From: Desulfovibrio inopinatus DSM 10711
GTDB taxonomy: Bacteria > Desulfobacterota > Desulfovibrionia > Desulfovibrionales > Desulfovibrionaceae
Direction of reading: 5' to 3'
Assembly (NCBI RefSeq): GCF_000429305.1
Contig: NZ_AUBP01000030.1
Span: 1-64,000 of the forward strand
Length of the DNA: 64,000 nucleotides
The notes under the pieces were generated by a model, which was not told the origin of the DNA, made no database searches, and saw only the letters and a program-made list of their open reading frames with translations. How positions within the stretch are numbered: the first letter of the stretch is position 1; every line of letters begins with the position of its first letter. This document shows, piece after piece, positions 46,690 to 55,663 of the stretch. The position numbers and the translations under genes were made by a program.

Positions 46690-48015
46690 AAGACCGATTT
46701 CGGCGAGATCGTCTCCGAGATATCCTCTTTCATTTTCTCCTAAAATACCCAGAGAGAGACAAATGAGGGTCCACAAGTGAACAGAATGGAAGCCTCCTCC
46801 GTAGTACTTGGATAAATCGTGAATTTGCGAGTGACAGTTGTGGCAAGGCGTAATGCAATAAGCTGCACCGGTGGCCATAATCTGGTCAAACTTGCGTTTG
46901 CCGTAAGCACGTCTCGCTTCCGTAAAGCCCGATTGGAGAAAACCGCCTCCACCGCCACAGCAATAGTTATTGCTTCGGTTAGGCCACATTTCGAGAAGAT
47001 TTTCTTCCCCTACTACGGCTTTCGCCACGAAACGCAAATCCTCAGCAACCGGATCTCCCAAGGACTTACGGACTAACTGACAAGGATCTTGAATCGTAAA
47101 CTTTACGCCTAGCTCCCTATTCCAGTCGGAACTCACGGGAAGCTTTCCCTCTCTGATCCAGCGGGCATAGTACCGAATGATGCTGTCTAGCTGGAAATCC
47201 ACCTTCAGTCCAAATTTTTGCAGTCCGAACCGGACCGCGTAGAATTCGTGTCCTCACTCCGTGTTGAGCCAGACCTTGCAATTCAGCTCCTTAACGGTGT
47301 CCATCTTGTTTTTGAGGTTTGCTTTCCAACCTTCATCATCAGCCAAAAACATGCAATAGTTTTCGGCAGCCCATCCTTTAGAGGCATATGTCCAATCAGC
47401 GCCGACCATCTTAAGAATTTTCCACAAAGGAACCATTTCATCCGGTTCGGTGACCGGTTCCCGTGAATTTTGGTTGAGGAAAAAATGTGCTCCTTTGCGG
47501 TCCATGCTGATCTCCATGTCTCCGCAATAGGGTTGTGCATCGCGTACCTCTTCCAAAATATCAGTGACCACGAATTTAAAATCTTCGGATGAAGTCCCCA
47601 TGGCACTATTTGTCGGCGTACTCAAAGCGACATCACAGGATCCACGGATACCTTTGGGGCGTTCGTCTCGAGGTCTGCATGCTCGGGCCAAATAGACAAG
47701 CTGGGGAATATCTACTTCCATAGGGCAGGCATAGACGCAACGACGACACATGGTACACATCCAAGGCCAGTCGCTGGCCGCAATCTCGTCATCCAGACCC
47801 AATACCGCCAACCGTACGAATTTTCTCGGATCCATGCCAGCCAGTCCCGTGGCGGGACAGCCCGCTGCGCACAGACCGCAGGTCAAACACATGTCGATAT
47901 TCCCGCTTTCTGGTATAAGTTCCAAAATTTTTTCTCGGAACTGGCTTTTTCCCCGATCATCAAGAACAAAGGGCTCCCGGCCTCCCAAATCGACACTATT
48001 GTGTTGTATATCCAT
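46687..48015 (-). CDS. selenocysteine-containing HdrD/DsrK-like Fe-S protein
   Basis: A single 442-residue gene read through an in-frame UGA (47254-47256, residue 254). Two ferredoxin motifs (C43-x2-C-x2-C-x3-C53 and C87-x2-C-x2-C-x3-C97) precede two CCG-type modules. In the first, the usual E-C-G-H of DsrK/HdrD relatives reads E-U-G-H. The second is complete: C312, C352-C353, C391-x2-C394. Sequence on both sides of the UGA is in frame and matches the family continuously, with no ribosome site for a second gene, and a SECIS-like hairpin follows. AAGGGGGG lies ahead of the ATG. As last gene of the Hdr-like operon it probably forms the thiol/disulfide catalytic site. Confidence 0.85.
47220..47256 (-). 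promoter_or_regulatory. UGA and SECIS-like hairpin
   Basis: The minus-strand UGA is at 47256-47254. After 15 nt comes an 8-bp hairpin at 47238-47220: GCGGTCC pairs with GGACTGC (one G-U) around the apex GGTTC. The apex begins about 23 nt after the UGA and starts with GG, matching the known bacterial SECIS pattern of a G-containing apical loop 16-37 nt downstream. Confidence 0.7.
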
Positions 48016-48092
48016 ACGCCCCCCCTTGACCGGCCCGTTTTCAATCAACGGGCCGGCATATGGTCTTCTGCGTTGATCAGACGAGGATTTTC

Positions 48093-49022
48093 TTAGCCAG
48101 TAGCTGTCACGGCCCCGCCCTGGTCGTACATGAGGCCGCACCGCATATCGAAATGGTGGTTGACGCTCATAGTCGGGCACAGCGAGTTCATGGACACCTG
48201 AGCCACGGTGCTGCCGAGCAATGCCTGTTCAGGATCGACTTCCTTGGAATGGTGAGCCATAATTACCAGATCCGCCTTAATCCCTCTGGCCATCTTAAGA
48301 ATTTCAATAGCAGGCGAGCCTTCGCAGCACTCGTACGTGCAGCTCTTGATACCAGCGAGCCCCTGGGCGTACTTGTCAATCATCTCCTTCTTGCGATCCT
48401 CGAGTTCTCGGACAATTTCATCCTGCGCCAGGGTCTGTCCCTTTCCAGAAACATCAAGGACGTTAAGCACAGTCAGGGCCGCATTGTACTGCCTTGCCAT
48501 TTGTCCACCGTAATTGACCGCGCATCGGGATTGCTTTGAGAAGTCGGTGGCCACCAGGATGTTGGAGAACTTCTGTTCTCCGTAAGGAGTTTCCTTGGTC
48601 ACAATGATAACAGGGCAACGGGCGTGTCGGCTCACCTTTTCCACCGTACTGCCTGCCATCCCCCACATGAGAGCTCGCTTTTCGGCATATTCCTTGGTAT
48701 GCGGTCCCATGACAATCAGGTCAGTATCAAGCTTACGCGCCAACCGAAGAATTTCGGTATGCGGCATTCCAGGAACCACGAAAATCTGGTACGAGGATAC
48801 GCCCTTCAGCTTTTCAGCATAATAGCTCTCGATATTGGCCTTCAGCTTTTCAGTGGCTCCGGAACTGGCCATAAACTCAATTTCGCCCCAGCCTTGTTCG
48901 ATACCGCAAACATGCACGATGTACAGGTTGGCTTCGAAACGCTGTGCGAATGCTATAGCCGAGTCCGCCGCGCATTCGCACATTGCCGACGGGGTGATCG
49001 CCAACAGGATATCCTTAAACAT
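48093..49022 (-). CDS. tandem universal stress protein
   Basis: A 309-residue protein with two UspA domains (about 1-143 and 150-290). The first has the ATP-type motif G-M-A-G-S-T-V-E-K-V; the second is a variant with G-S-T-V-A-Q-V. Each begins with the I-L-L-A / I-L-V-A-T-D strand. It lies inside the Hdr-like operon, 64 bp after hdrB and 77 bp before the selenoprotein gene. It may link the complex to energy or redox state; this is inference. Confidence 0.88.
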   Translation of the reverse strand: MFKDILLAITPSAMCECAADSAIAFAQRFEANLYIVHVCGIEQGWGEIEFMASSGATEKLKANIESYYAEKLKGVSSYQIFVVPGMPHTEILRLARKLDTDLIVMGPHTKEYAEKRALMWGMAGSTVEKVSRHARCPVIIVTKETPYGEQKFSNILVATDFSKQSRCAVNYGGQMARQYNAALTVLNVLDVSGKGQTLAQDEIVRELEDRKKEMIDKYAQGLAGIKSCTYECCEGSPAIEILKMARGIKADLVIMAHHSKEVDPEQALLGSTVAQVSMNSLCPTMSVNHHFDMRCGLMYDQGGAVTATG

Positions 49023-49086
49023 ACGCCACCTCCATCTTTTCAGGTTGAATATACTTGCTAACTTTCCGACATCTCAGGGAGGTTCA

Positions 49087-49986
49087 TCAGGTCGGGGAAG
49101 GAGCCACTGTCGGTTTTTGCTGTTCGATCCTGGTGAACAATGTCGCATTTACGGCCATATTTTTTCCAAGCATGACCTCCTCTTCCTTCATTCCAAAGGC
49201 CAATCCCACAAGCTGTGGCAGATAGAGAATACTTATAGTGTCCTTTCTTTCTCCTTCCTGAAGAGCCTCTTTCTGGTACGCCTCCAGGTTCATCTGGCAC
49301 ATAGGGCAAACCGTCACGACAACATCTGCCTCTCGGGCAGAGCGCAGAATGCGGGCCACAGAGGGCAGTGCCACATTTTTTTTGGTGGTCATAAGCGAGG
49401 CCCCACAACATCGCCCCCCCATGTCCCAATCAATGACATCTGCTCCGAGAGTCTGAACGAGGCCGGTCATTACCTCCGGCCGTTCTGGATCATCAAAGAC
49501 CCTATAGGGCCTAATGGCCTGACATCCGTAATACGGTGCGACCTGAAGGCCGGTCAGCGGATGGGTAACTCGTTCGCGGATTTTGGCTTCACCCACGTCC
49601 GTGACCAGCACGTCCAATAAATGGCGCACGTTAGCCTTTCCTTGAAAGTCAAGTCCTTCGGATGACATGATTTCTTTGAGGGCATTCTTAAGTCCCTTGT
49701 CCGCTTCAGCCTCGCGCACAACTCGAAGATGGGTGAGGTAGCAGGCGCTACAGGGCGCGAGGATGTCTTGTCCGGGAAGTTGTGTTTCGGCCAAGGCCAC
49801 GTTACGAGCGGGCAAGGCATAGGCCAGCAGATGACTCACAGACTCGACCGCAGCTGCCCCGCAACATGTCCAGTCAGAAAGTTCCGTAAGCTCGATATCA
49901 AGGGCGGCCAGTATTGCCCGAGTGGATACGTCGTATTCACTGGCGGTACCCGTTAGGGAGCAACCCGGATAGTAGGCGTATTTCAT
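49087..49986 (-). CDS. hdrB: HdrB-like heterodisulfide reductase subunit
   Basis: A 299-residue protein with two complete CCG domains: Y-Y-P-G-C, C-C-G and C-S-A-C in the first, Y-Y-G-C, C-C-G and C-P-M-C in the second. These ligate the noncubane 4Fe-4S clusters that reduce disulfides in methanogen HdrB. It overlaps hdrC by 4 bp. The natural disulfide substrate is unknown. Its presence beside a second CCG protein with Sec is unusual. Confidence 0.9.
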   Translation of the reverse strand: MKYAYYPGCSLTGTASEYDVSTRAILAALDIELTELSDWTCCGAAAVESVSHLLAYALPARNVALAETQLPGQDILAPCSACYLTHLRVVREAEADKGLKNALKEIMSSEGLDFQGKANVRHLLDVLVTDVGEAKIRERVTHPLTGLQVAPYYGCQAIRPYRVFDDPERPEVMTGLVQTLGADVIDWDMGGRCCGASLMTTKKNVALPSVARILRSAREADVVVTVCPMCQMNLEAYQKEALQEGERKDTISILYLPQLVGLAFGMKEEEVMLGKNMAVNATLFTRIEQQKPTVAPSPT

Positions 49987-50519
49987 GTTTTGTCCTCCAA
50001 TCGCGCGACGGAGTTGAACAAGGAGTCAAGTTTTCCCCGACGCTCCGTTGAGGGCATGTGTAACTTTCCCTTCCTCATCAGTTTCATGCCCAAGGGTACG
50101 TATTGCAACGGAAGAAACACGTCGCGTTTGGCAATGAAATAGCGAAGCATAAGGTCTGTTTCCTGAATCCGGCCGTACCTGTGAATATTATCCAAAAAAG
50201 TCCGATAGAAAGCCGCGTTCTGGTCGACACCTACAGAGGTTTCTTGCCCCGCCAGCCTTTTGAGCGCTCCGATAGTCTCCGTCAAAGGAAGCCCTCGTGG
50301 ACAACGCAGAGTGCAGGTATAGCACGTTGAACAGAACCAAAAGGTTCTACTGCTTAACACCTCATCCAATAAACCCAGAAGAAGCAAACGCCACATACGA
50401 CGAGGGCTGACGTCCATAGCGAAGGCATTTGGACAGGAGGCAGTGCAGGTACCGCATTGAATGCAACCTCGCATTGTTTCCTGCAGGCTTTGCAGGGTTT
50501 CCCTGACCAAGGCGTTCAT
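49983..50519 (-). CDS. hdrC: HdrC-like ferredoxin subunit
   Basis: A 178-residue protein with two 4Fe-4S motifs, C-I-Q-C-G-T-C-T-A-S-C-P and C-S-T-C-Y-T-C-T-L-R-C-P, in the short helical layout of HdrC. It would carry electrons from HdrA to HdrB. Both ends overlap neighbours by 4 bp (ATGA), so hdrA-fusion, hdrC and hdrB are translated as a coupled unit. Confidence 0.92.
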   Translation of the reverse strand: MNALVRETLQSLQETMRGCIQCGTCTASCPNAFAMDVSPRRMWRLLLLGLLDEVLSSRTFWFCSTCYTCTLRCPRGLPLTETIGALKRLAGQETSVGVDQNAAFYRTFLDNIHRYGRIQETDLMLRYFIAKRDVFLPLQYVPLGMKLMRKGKLHMPSTERRGKLDSLFNSVARLEDKT

Positions 50520-53500
50520 TGTCTTTCCTCCCTTGCGCTTACGTGGGACGAACGGGTTGTTTCCACTAGCGCCGCGTCAATCACGGACAGAACCTGGCTA
50601 TCCTTGAAGCCCCGGAGAACACTGGCGCCGTTAGGACACACGGCCGCACAGGAACCGCATCCCTGACAGAGCAGTTCATCCACAACAATGCGATCCTGAT
50701 CCATGTCTAAGCGCCTCGCACCGTAAGGACAGACGTCAATACACTTGCCGCAGCGCGAACACAGACTGTGGCGCACTTCGGCGACAATGTTGCCGCAGAC
50801 GAGACGTTTTTCGCTGAGTATCCTTAAGGAACGTTGTGCCGCCGCTTTGGCCGAGGCAATCGTTTCCACCATGGTTCCAGGTGCTCGCGCCAGGCCACAT
50901 GTGAAAATCCCTTGTTTGAGTAAATCAACAGGACGCCATTTGATCTCGGCCTCCTGGAAAAAACCGTCTTGGTCGAGCGGTACGTCGAGCATTTCGGACA
51001 GTTCGCTTACGTCGTTGGGTTCGATGCCTCCGGACAACGCAACGATATCAGGATGAATTTCGATGGCTCTGTCCAAAATAGGGTCTCGAGCCAAGATGGT
51101 CAGCTTGCCGTCTTGCAGCAGCACTTGAGGCTTCTTCTTCAGATCGTATCGGATAAAGACCGCTCCGGCCTTGCGCGCCTGGGTGTAATACGATTCCGAG
51201 AAGCCATAGCTCATGATGTCGCGATAAAAGACATAAATAGGCAGCTTTGGATGCTTCTTCTTGAGAAAAAGAATATTCTTCAGCGCCCCGGCGCAGCAAA
51301 TTCTGCTGCAATAGTTGCGGGATTCTTCTCGAGAACGCCAACATTGGATCATAACCACACTCTTCAGAGCGGCCGTATCCAAAACCCCCGTGGCCAGCTT
51401 GTGTTCCAATTCGAGCTGAGTATGAACGGCTTTGTGTACACGCAAGCCATACTCATAGACTTTGGACTCATGTCCGCCGGTCGCGAGGATGATGACCCCA
51501 TGATCCAAGTTGATCACATTACCGTCTGTAGTCAGAACGCTCCGGAAGTGACCAGCCCGGCCGCGTGTAAGGGCCAATCGACCATTTTTGACAACACGGA
51601 TGTGTGGATGTTTCTCGACTTGCTCAATCAGTTCGCTCATGAACTTGATCGGATCGTGGCCTTCCAGAGTATAAAACAACTTCATAGCCACACCACCCAG
51701 GCTCTCGCTCTCTTCGAGCAAACACACATCATAGCCATGGTCCGCAATAGCTAATGCAGCTGTCATTCCAGCTAAGCCTCCGCCGATGACCAAAGCCTGA
51801 GGAGAGACCGGCAGGGCTGGAGGCAACGGCGAGGGATCGGCTCGAAGCAGTTTGACTGAGGCCATATTCAGTCGGGAAAAGAGATCATTCAGCGTTTCCT
51901 CATCGTGTGTGTCCACCTGTTTACCCATGATGGGGCTACAAATATCCACGACATCCATAAGCGCAGGTGGAAGTCCGGTGGCCTGACCTAACTGGCGCAG
52001 CTTCGACACGTAAGCATAGGGCATACAGGCCCCGATGAGTATCCGGTTAGGATTTTTTTCCTTAACCAATCCTTCGATTTCTCCCCACCCCTGTTGGGTA
52101 CAGGCTCGTTCAATGCGGACGACCTGGCACACGGCTTGAAGTTTAGACAGGTGTTTGTCCAACCATTCGCTCTCCTGCTGGCCGAAACGTTTGCCCATTA
52201 TCGGACAGGAGAAACACAGAGCGACGAGAATACGTGGAGTTTCCCGGCTCACGTCCCTGTATACGGGTTCAGCTTCGGCTTTCCTTTCCCGAAGAGGGGC
52301 ATACAGAGAAATAAGTCGCGAAGCTTCCATAGCTGCCGCCCCGGACAAAATCACCGATTGAGCGATATCGCTGGGAATAGCCATGGACCCGGCGGCCATT
52401 ACACCCAGTTTGCTGGTTCTGGCCGGCGATAAGGCAGGGGTGTGGACGAAACCCCAGGGATTGAGTTCCACGCCTGTGGCTTTAGCTAATTGCTCAATAC
52501 CTTCCGGAGACCGGACACCAGTAGCCAAAACAAACATGTCGAAAGATTCGCTGATAAGCTCTCCAGCTTCATTGAGATACTCAACACGCAGACTTTGACC
52601 ATCATCCTCTGGGTCGGGGATCACAGAGTGAACACGGGCGTGGATGAACCGAATCCCCCCTTCACGTTCAGCCATATCCCGATACCGCTGATGTGTTTTG
52701 CCGAATGTACGCATATCCATGTAGAAAATGGCCGTGTCAGCCTCTCCTCCAGTCACCCGTTTGGCGAGCAATGCTTCCTTAATGGAGAACATGCAGCAGA
52801 TAGATGAGCAGTAATTCGCGTTCAGCTTCGTGTCTCGGGAGCCTACGCATTGCAGCCAAGCAATTTTACGAACAGGCTTCCCTGTATCCGACCGGATGAG
52901 TTTTCCGCGCCCTGGGCCGGTGCCACTGAGATCGCGTTCGAATTCCAAAGCGGTCACCACCCCAGGATGGCTTCCGTAAGCCAAGACATCGGCGACACCA
53001 GAAGGGTTACGTCCAGGATTATAACAGTCGAAGCCACCGGCCAGGATCACAGCAACCACATCCAAAGCCAACGTGGTATCGGAAACGATACGCATGTAGA
53101 GTTTATCCAACCAGGGAACCGTGTGGCCGCGAGAAAGTGGTTTCCTCAAAAACTCTCGAACACCCTTACCCAAAAATTGGCGTGCCATTTCCAGATCAGA
53201 GTCTTTAACCATAAGTATGATGGTCAGTTCCGGACGTATTTCCAGACTGCGCAGCACGACGCGTTCTGTATCCATATCCGGCAGGTGCATATCCAATAAA
53301 AGAAGCTTGTAACGGTCGTCAGCCGCCAATTTTTCGAGGACGTTTTCTCCTGTAGACATAGCATGAATGGGGAAATTCAGGTCGGCAAACCAGTCACTGA
53401 GTTTCTTCCCTGTTTCCGGATCGCTATCGGCTACCAGAATGGGAAAATCTTTGCGTTCATCCAGCTTGAAATCGATGGCTCCGGTCGGACAGGCTTTAAA

Positions 53501-54010
53501 ACAACGCCAGCAGCGTTGGCAGTTATCCAAGTCGACTGCATAGGTATTGGGGATGGCATGAGGCACGGGCAAACGCACAGCCGGACGTTGACTCAGACCG
53601 GCGTTGAATTCGTCGGGTATGCGCACCGGACACACCTCAGCACATCGGCCGCAGCCAATGCACTTGTGGGGATCTACAAATGAGGAACGTTTCCGCAATA
53701 CAGCATGAAATCGACCTGGATCGCCGTCCAGACTCACAAGCTCCGTGGAAAGCATTATATCGATATTCTTGTGGAAGAGCCCCTTGCGCATGCAAAACTG
53801 AGATGAAGAATCTCGCTCGGTCAGAGGGAGCATTTTGCACATTCCACAATGATCAGTTGGGAATTGCTGATCGAGCTGGGTCAAAATGCCGCCTATGCTC
53901 GGCCGTTTGTCGATGAGGACCACGGCATGGCCCGTCTCGGCCAGATCCAGGGCCGCCCGGATACCGCCGATACCGGCTCCGACCACCAGGGCTCCGTAGT
54001 TCTTTTTCAT
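50516..54010 (-). CDS. double HdrA with embedded receiver domain
   Basis: A 1164-residue flavoprotein. First HdrA module: FAD motif G-A-G-I-G-G (11-16), C-G-M-C in place of the usual Cys motif (55-58), ferredoxin motifs (C117-C127, C163-C173). A response-regulator receiver follows at about 188-300 with Asp195/Asp197, phosphoacceptor-type Asp240 and Lys290, spacing as in CheY; the rest of the first HdrA module then resumes. From about 590 a second HdrA module begins, with FAD motif G-G-G-L-A-G near 743 and two C-terminal ferredoxin motifs. GGAGG lies ahead of the ATG. It probably forms the bifurcating flavin core; the receiver may allow phospho-control. Confidence 0.88.
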   Translation of the reverse strand: MKKNYGALVVGAGIGGIRAALDLAETGHAVVLIDKRPSIGGILTQLDQQFPTDHCGMCKMLPLTERDSSSQFCMRKGLFHKNIDIMLSTELVSLDGDPGRFHAVLRKRSSFVDPHKCIGCGRCAEVCPVRIPDEFNAGLSQRPAVRLPVPHAIPNTYAVDLDNCQRCWRCFKACPTGAIDFKLDERKDFPILVADSDPETGKKLSDWFADLNFPIHAMSTGENVLEKLAADDRYKLLLLDMHLPDMDTERVVLRSLEIRPELTIILMVKDSDLEMARQFLGKGVREFLRKPLSRGHTVPWLDKLYMRIVSDTTLALDVVAVILAGGFDCYNPGRNPSGVADVLAYGSHPGVVTALEFERDLSGTGPGRGKLIRSDTGKPVRKIAWLQCVGSRDTKLNANYCSSICCMFSIKEALLAKRVTGGEADTAIFYMDMRTFGKTHQRYRDMAEREGGIRFIHARVHSVIPDPEDDGQSLRVEYLNEAGELISESFDMFVLATGVRSPEGIEQLAKATGVELNPWGFVHTPALSPARTSKLGVMAAGSMAIPSDIAQSVILSGAAAMEASRLISLYAPLRERKAEAEPVYRDVSRETPRILVALCFSCPIMGKRFGQQESEWLDKHLSKLQAVCQVVRIERACTQQGWGEIEGLVKEKNPNRILIGACMPYAYVSKLRQLGQATGLPPALMDVVDICSPIMGKQVDTHDEETLNDLFSRLNMASVKLLRADPSPLPPALPVSPQALVIGGGLAGMTAALAIADHGYDVCLLEESESLGGVAMKLFYTLEGHDPIKFMSELIEQVEKHPHIRVVKNGRLALTRGRAGHFRSVLTTDGNVINLDHGVIILATGGHESKVYEYGLRVHKAVHTQLELEHKLATGVLDTAALKSVVMIQCWRSREESRNYCSRICCAGALKNILFLKKKHPKLPIYVFYRDIMSYGFSESYYTQARKAGAVFIRYDLKKKPQVLLQDGKLTILARDPILDRAIEIHPDIVALSGGIEPNDVSELSEMLDVPLDQDGFFQEAEIKWRPVDLLKQGIFTCGLARAPGTMVETIASAKAAAQRSLRILSEKRLVCGNIVAEVRHSLCSRCGKCIDVCPYGARRLDMDQDRIVVDELLCQGCGSCAAVCPNGASVLRGFKDSQVLSVIDAALVETTRSSHVSAREERQ

Positions 54011-54041
54011 GACAACCTCCGTTTCGACACTTCCCCACGAA

Positions 54042-55196
54042 TCAATCTACACCACCAGTCAATTCGGGAAATTCTTTCTCGTGAAATACCGTGAGCGGAG
54101 GGGCATCTCCTACGCTACGGCCTGGTTCGTACCCAAAAACCTCTTGTGTCTCAGCGGCAACCATCCTGAAAAGTTGCATGACAGGTACATCATTGGGACA
54201 GGCGTTGGAGCACTGGCCACACCCCACGCAAGCCGTGCTCATATGGGCCAATCGGGTGAGGTGGTAGAATATCGTGTCCGTAGGCATCTTGATGGCTCCG
54301 CTGTCTCTGGCCCAACTCAGATACTGCCAGGGCTGATGCTCGAAGACATCGGTAACGAAGACACATTCCCGACAGTAGCAGACCGGGCAGGCGACGCGAC
54401 AATTGTAACAGTTGATACAATCACTGAGATAGCCGTTGAGTTTGTGCAGATCGGAAGTGGCTTCGGCGGTCTCTGCGAATAAAACATCCCGATAAGCGAT
54501 CCGCCGGGCAATCAATTCCTCAAGAGCCTGTTGACGTGCCGAAGTTTCCCCGGTGTCTACCATACCCAGACGATTCAACAGCCCCTCCCCTCGTGCTGTC
54601 TTAGCGGCTACCGGGATGGACGAGAAGATGTCGGCCCCCACGAGTTCGATAGCCAGGTCCGCCTCTTTCGGGGAAGGATGTTCACAGGCCTGACAAGCTT
54701 TGGCCAATCCGACCTCTTTTGCAGAATCACTTCCAGCGCCGAGGGAATGCAAAAATTCCAAAGTGGCATCGTCCCCGGTCTTGTTGTGGGCGAAAATTGG
54801 ATAGTCAATATTGGTATATGCTCCATAGCAGTCGGCTCCAATGAGAATCAGGCTATCCAGGTTCCCTTGGTTGAGCTTGACCAATTCGATGAAGGCCCGA
54901 ATTTCACATGGTCTGAGAACGGCGACGATCAGTCCGTCCTGTCGTGAAGATTCACCCCGGGTCAATCGCGATATCAGTCGTGCGGCATTTAATGGAAATG
55001 CCGGGGCCAAAGGATCAGCTTGATCCAATACCGTCGGATCGGTGACCAGAGCGGGCATGACTGCACCGCTTCCACGTTGAGCTACAGGTGTAAATATCGC
55101 GCTCACAGACTCGTCCGCGAGTATCGTTTTCAAAAATTCGCGTATCGCAGAAATCGGATTATTATCCTGTACAGCGAGTTTGGTGGTCGTGGCCAT
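54042..55196 (-). CDS. FrhB/FdhB-like Fe-S flavoprotein subunit
   Basis: A 384-residue protein. The C-terminal half has Cys motifs C-I-N-C-Y-N-C-R-V-A-C-P, C-Y-C-R-E-C and C-V-G-C-G-Q-C-S-N-A-C-P; the N-terminal half has A-V-L-R-P-C-E-I-R-A and G-A-D-C-Y-G-A, typical of the coenzyme-F420 hydrogenase / formate-dehydrogenase beta family. ATG at 55196 has GGGGGAAG upstream. It could bring electrons from NAD(P)H, F420 or a dehydrogenase to HdrA. The donor is not evident. Confidence 0.8.
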   Translation of the reverse strand: MATTTKLAVQDNNPISAIREFLKTILADESVSAIFTPVAQRGSGAVMPALVTDPTVLDQADPLAPAFPLNAARLISRLTRGESSRQDGLIVAVLRPCEIRAFIELVKLNQGNLDSLILIGADCYGAYTNIDYPIFAHNKTGDDATLEFLHSLGAGSDSAKEVGLAKACQACEHPSPKEADLAIELVGADIFSSIPVAAKTARGEGLLNRLGMVDTGETSARQQALEELIARRIAYRDVLFAETAEATSDLHKLNGYLSDCINCYNCRVACPVCYCRECVFVTDVFEHQPWQYLSWARDSGAIKMPTDTIFYHLTRLAHMSTACVGCGQCSNACPNDVPVMQLFRMVAAETQEVFGYEPGRSVGDAPPLTVFHEKEFPELTGGVD

Positions 55197-55216
55197 GTCT
55201 TCCCCCAAGCGGGCCG

Positions 55217-55639
55217 TTAGACGGCCATCATTGTTCGGGCCTGATTCGGTCCGAGTTCCTTAATTTCCGCGGCAAGTTCATTCACGGTCTCGGCGAATAC
55301 ATTGCCTTCGCTTGCCCCTATCCAGGTCAGCTTGAGCCTGCGCTCATCAACGCCGAATCGGGTCAGGATGGTCTGAAGCAGTTTAACCCGGCGCCGGGCT
55401 TTATAGTTGCCGTTGATGTAATGACAATCCCCAGGGTGACAGCCACTGATGAGTACGGCGTCAGCGCCGCTTAAGAGAGATTTGATGACGTATTTGGGAT
55501 CAACCATGCCGGTACACATCATGCGGACCAAGCGAACGTTGGGAGACTGAATCAACCGGGAAGTCCCTGCCAAATCCGCCGCTGTGTAGCTGCACCAGTT
55601 ACAGACAAAGGCCACGATAGTCGGTTCGAAATCATCCAT
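55217..55639 (-). CDS. mvhD: MvhD-like [2Fe-2S] electron carrier
   Basis: A 140-residue protein with C-N-W-C-S-Y-x-A-A-D, M-C-T-G-M-V and S-G-C-H-P-G-D-C-H-Y, the MvhD motifs that bind the 2Fe-2S cluster joining a donor to HdrA. AGGAGG lies ahead of the ATG, 24 bp after hdrA. No hydrogenase large or small subunit is in the operon, so the donor is likely the FrhB-like protein. Confidence 0.92.
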   Translation of the reverse strand: MDDFEPTIVAFVCNWCSYTAADLAGTSRLIQSPNVRLVRMMCTGMVDPKYVIKSLLSGADAVLISGCHPGDCHYINGNYKARRRVKLLQTILTRFGVDERRLKLTWIGASEGNVFAETVNELAAEIKELGPNQARTMMAV

Positions 55640-55663
55640 GACTTCCTCCTGGGCGGTATTGCA

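Noticed and set aside
46687-48180. Two separate genes (171 and 308 residues) in place of one selenoprotein gene
   Set aside because: They share one frame, the only break is a UGA at a conserved Cys position, the second piece has no ribosome site, and family similarity runs across the break.
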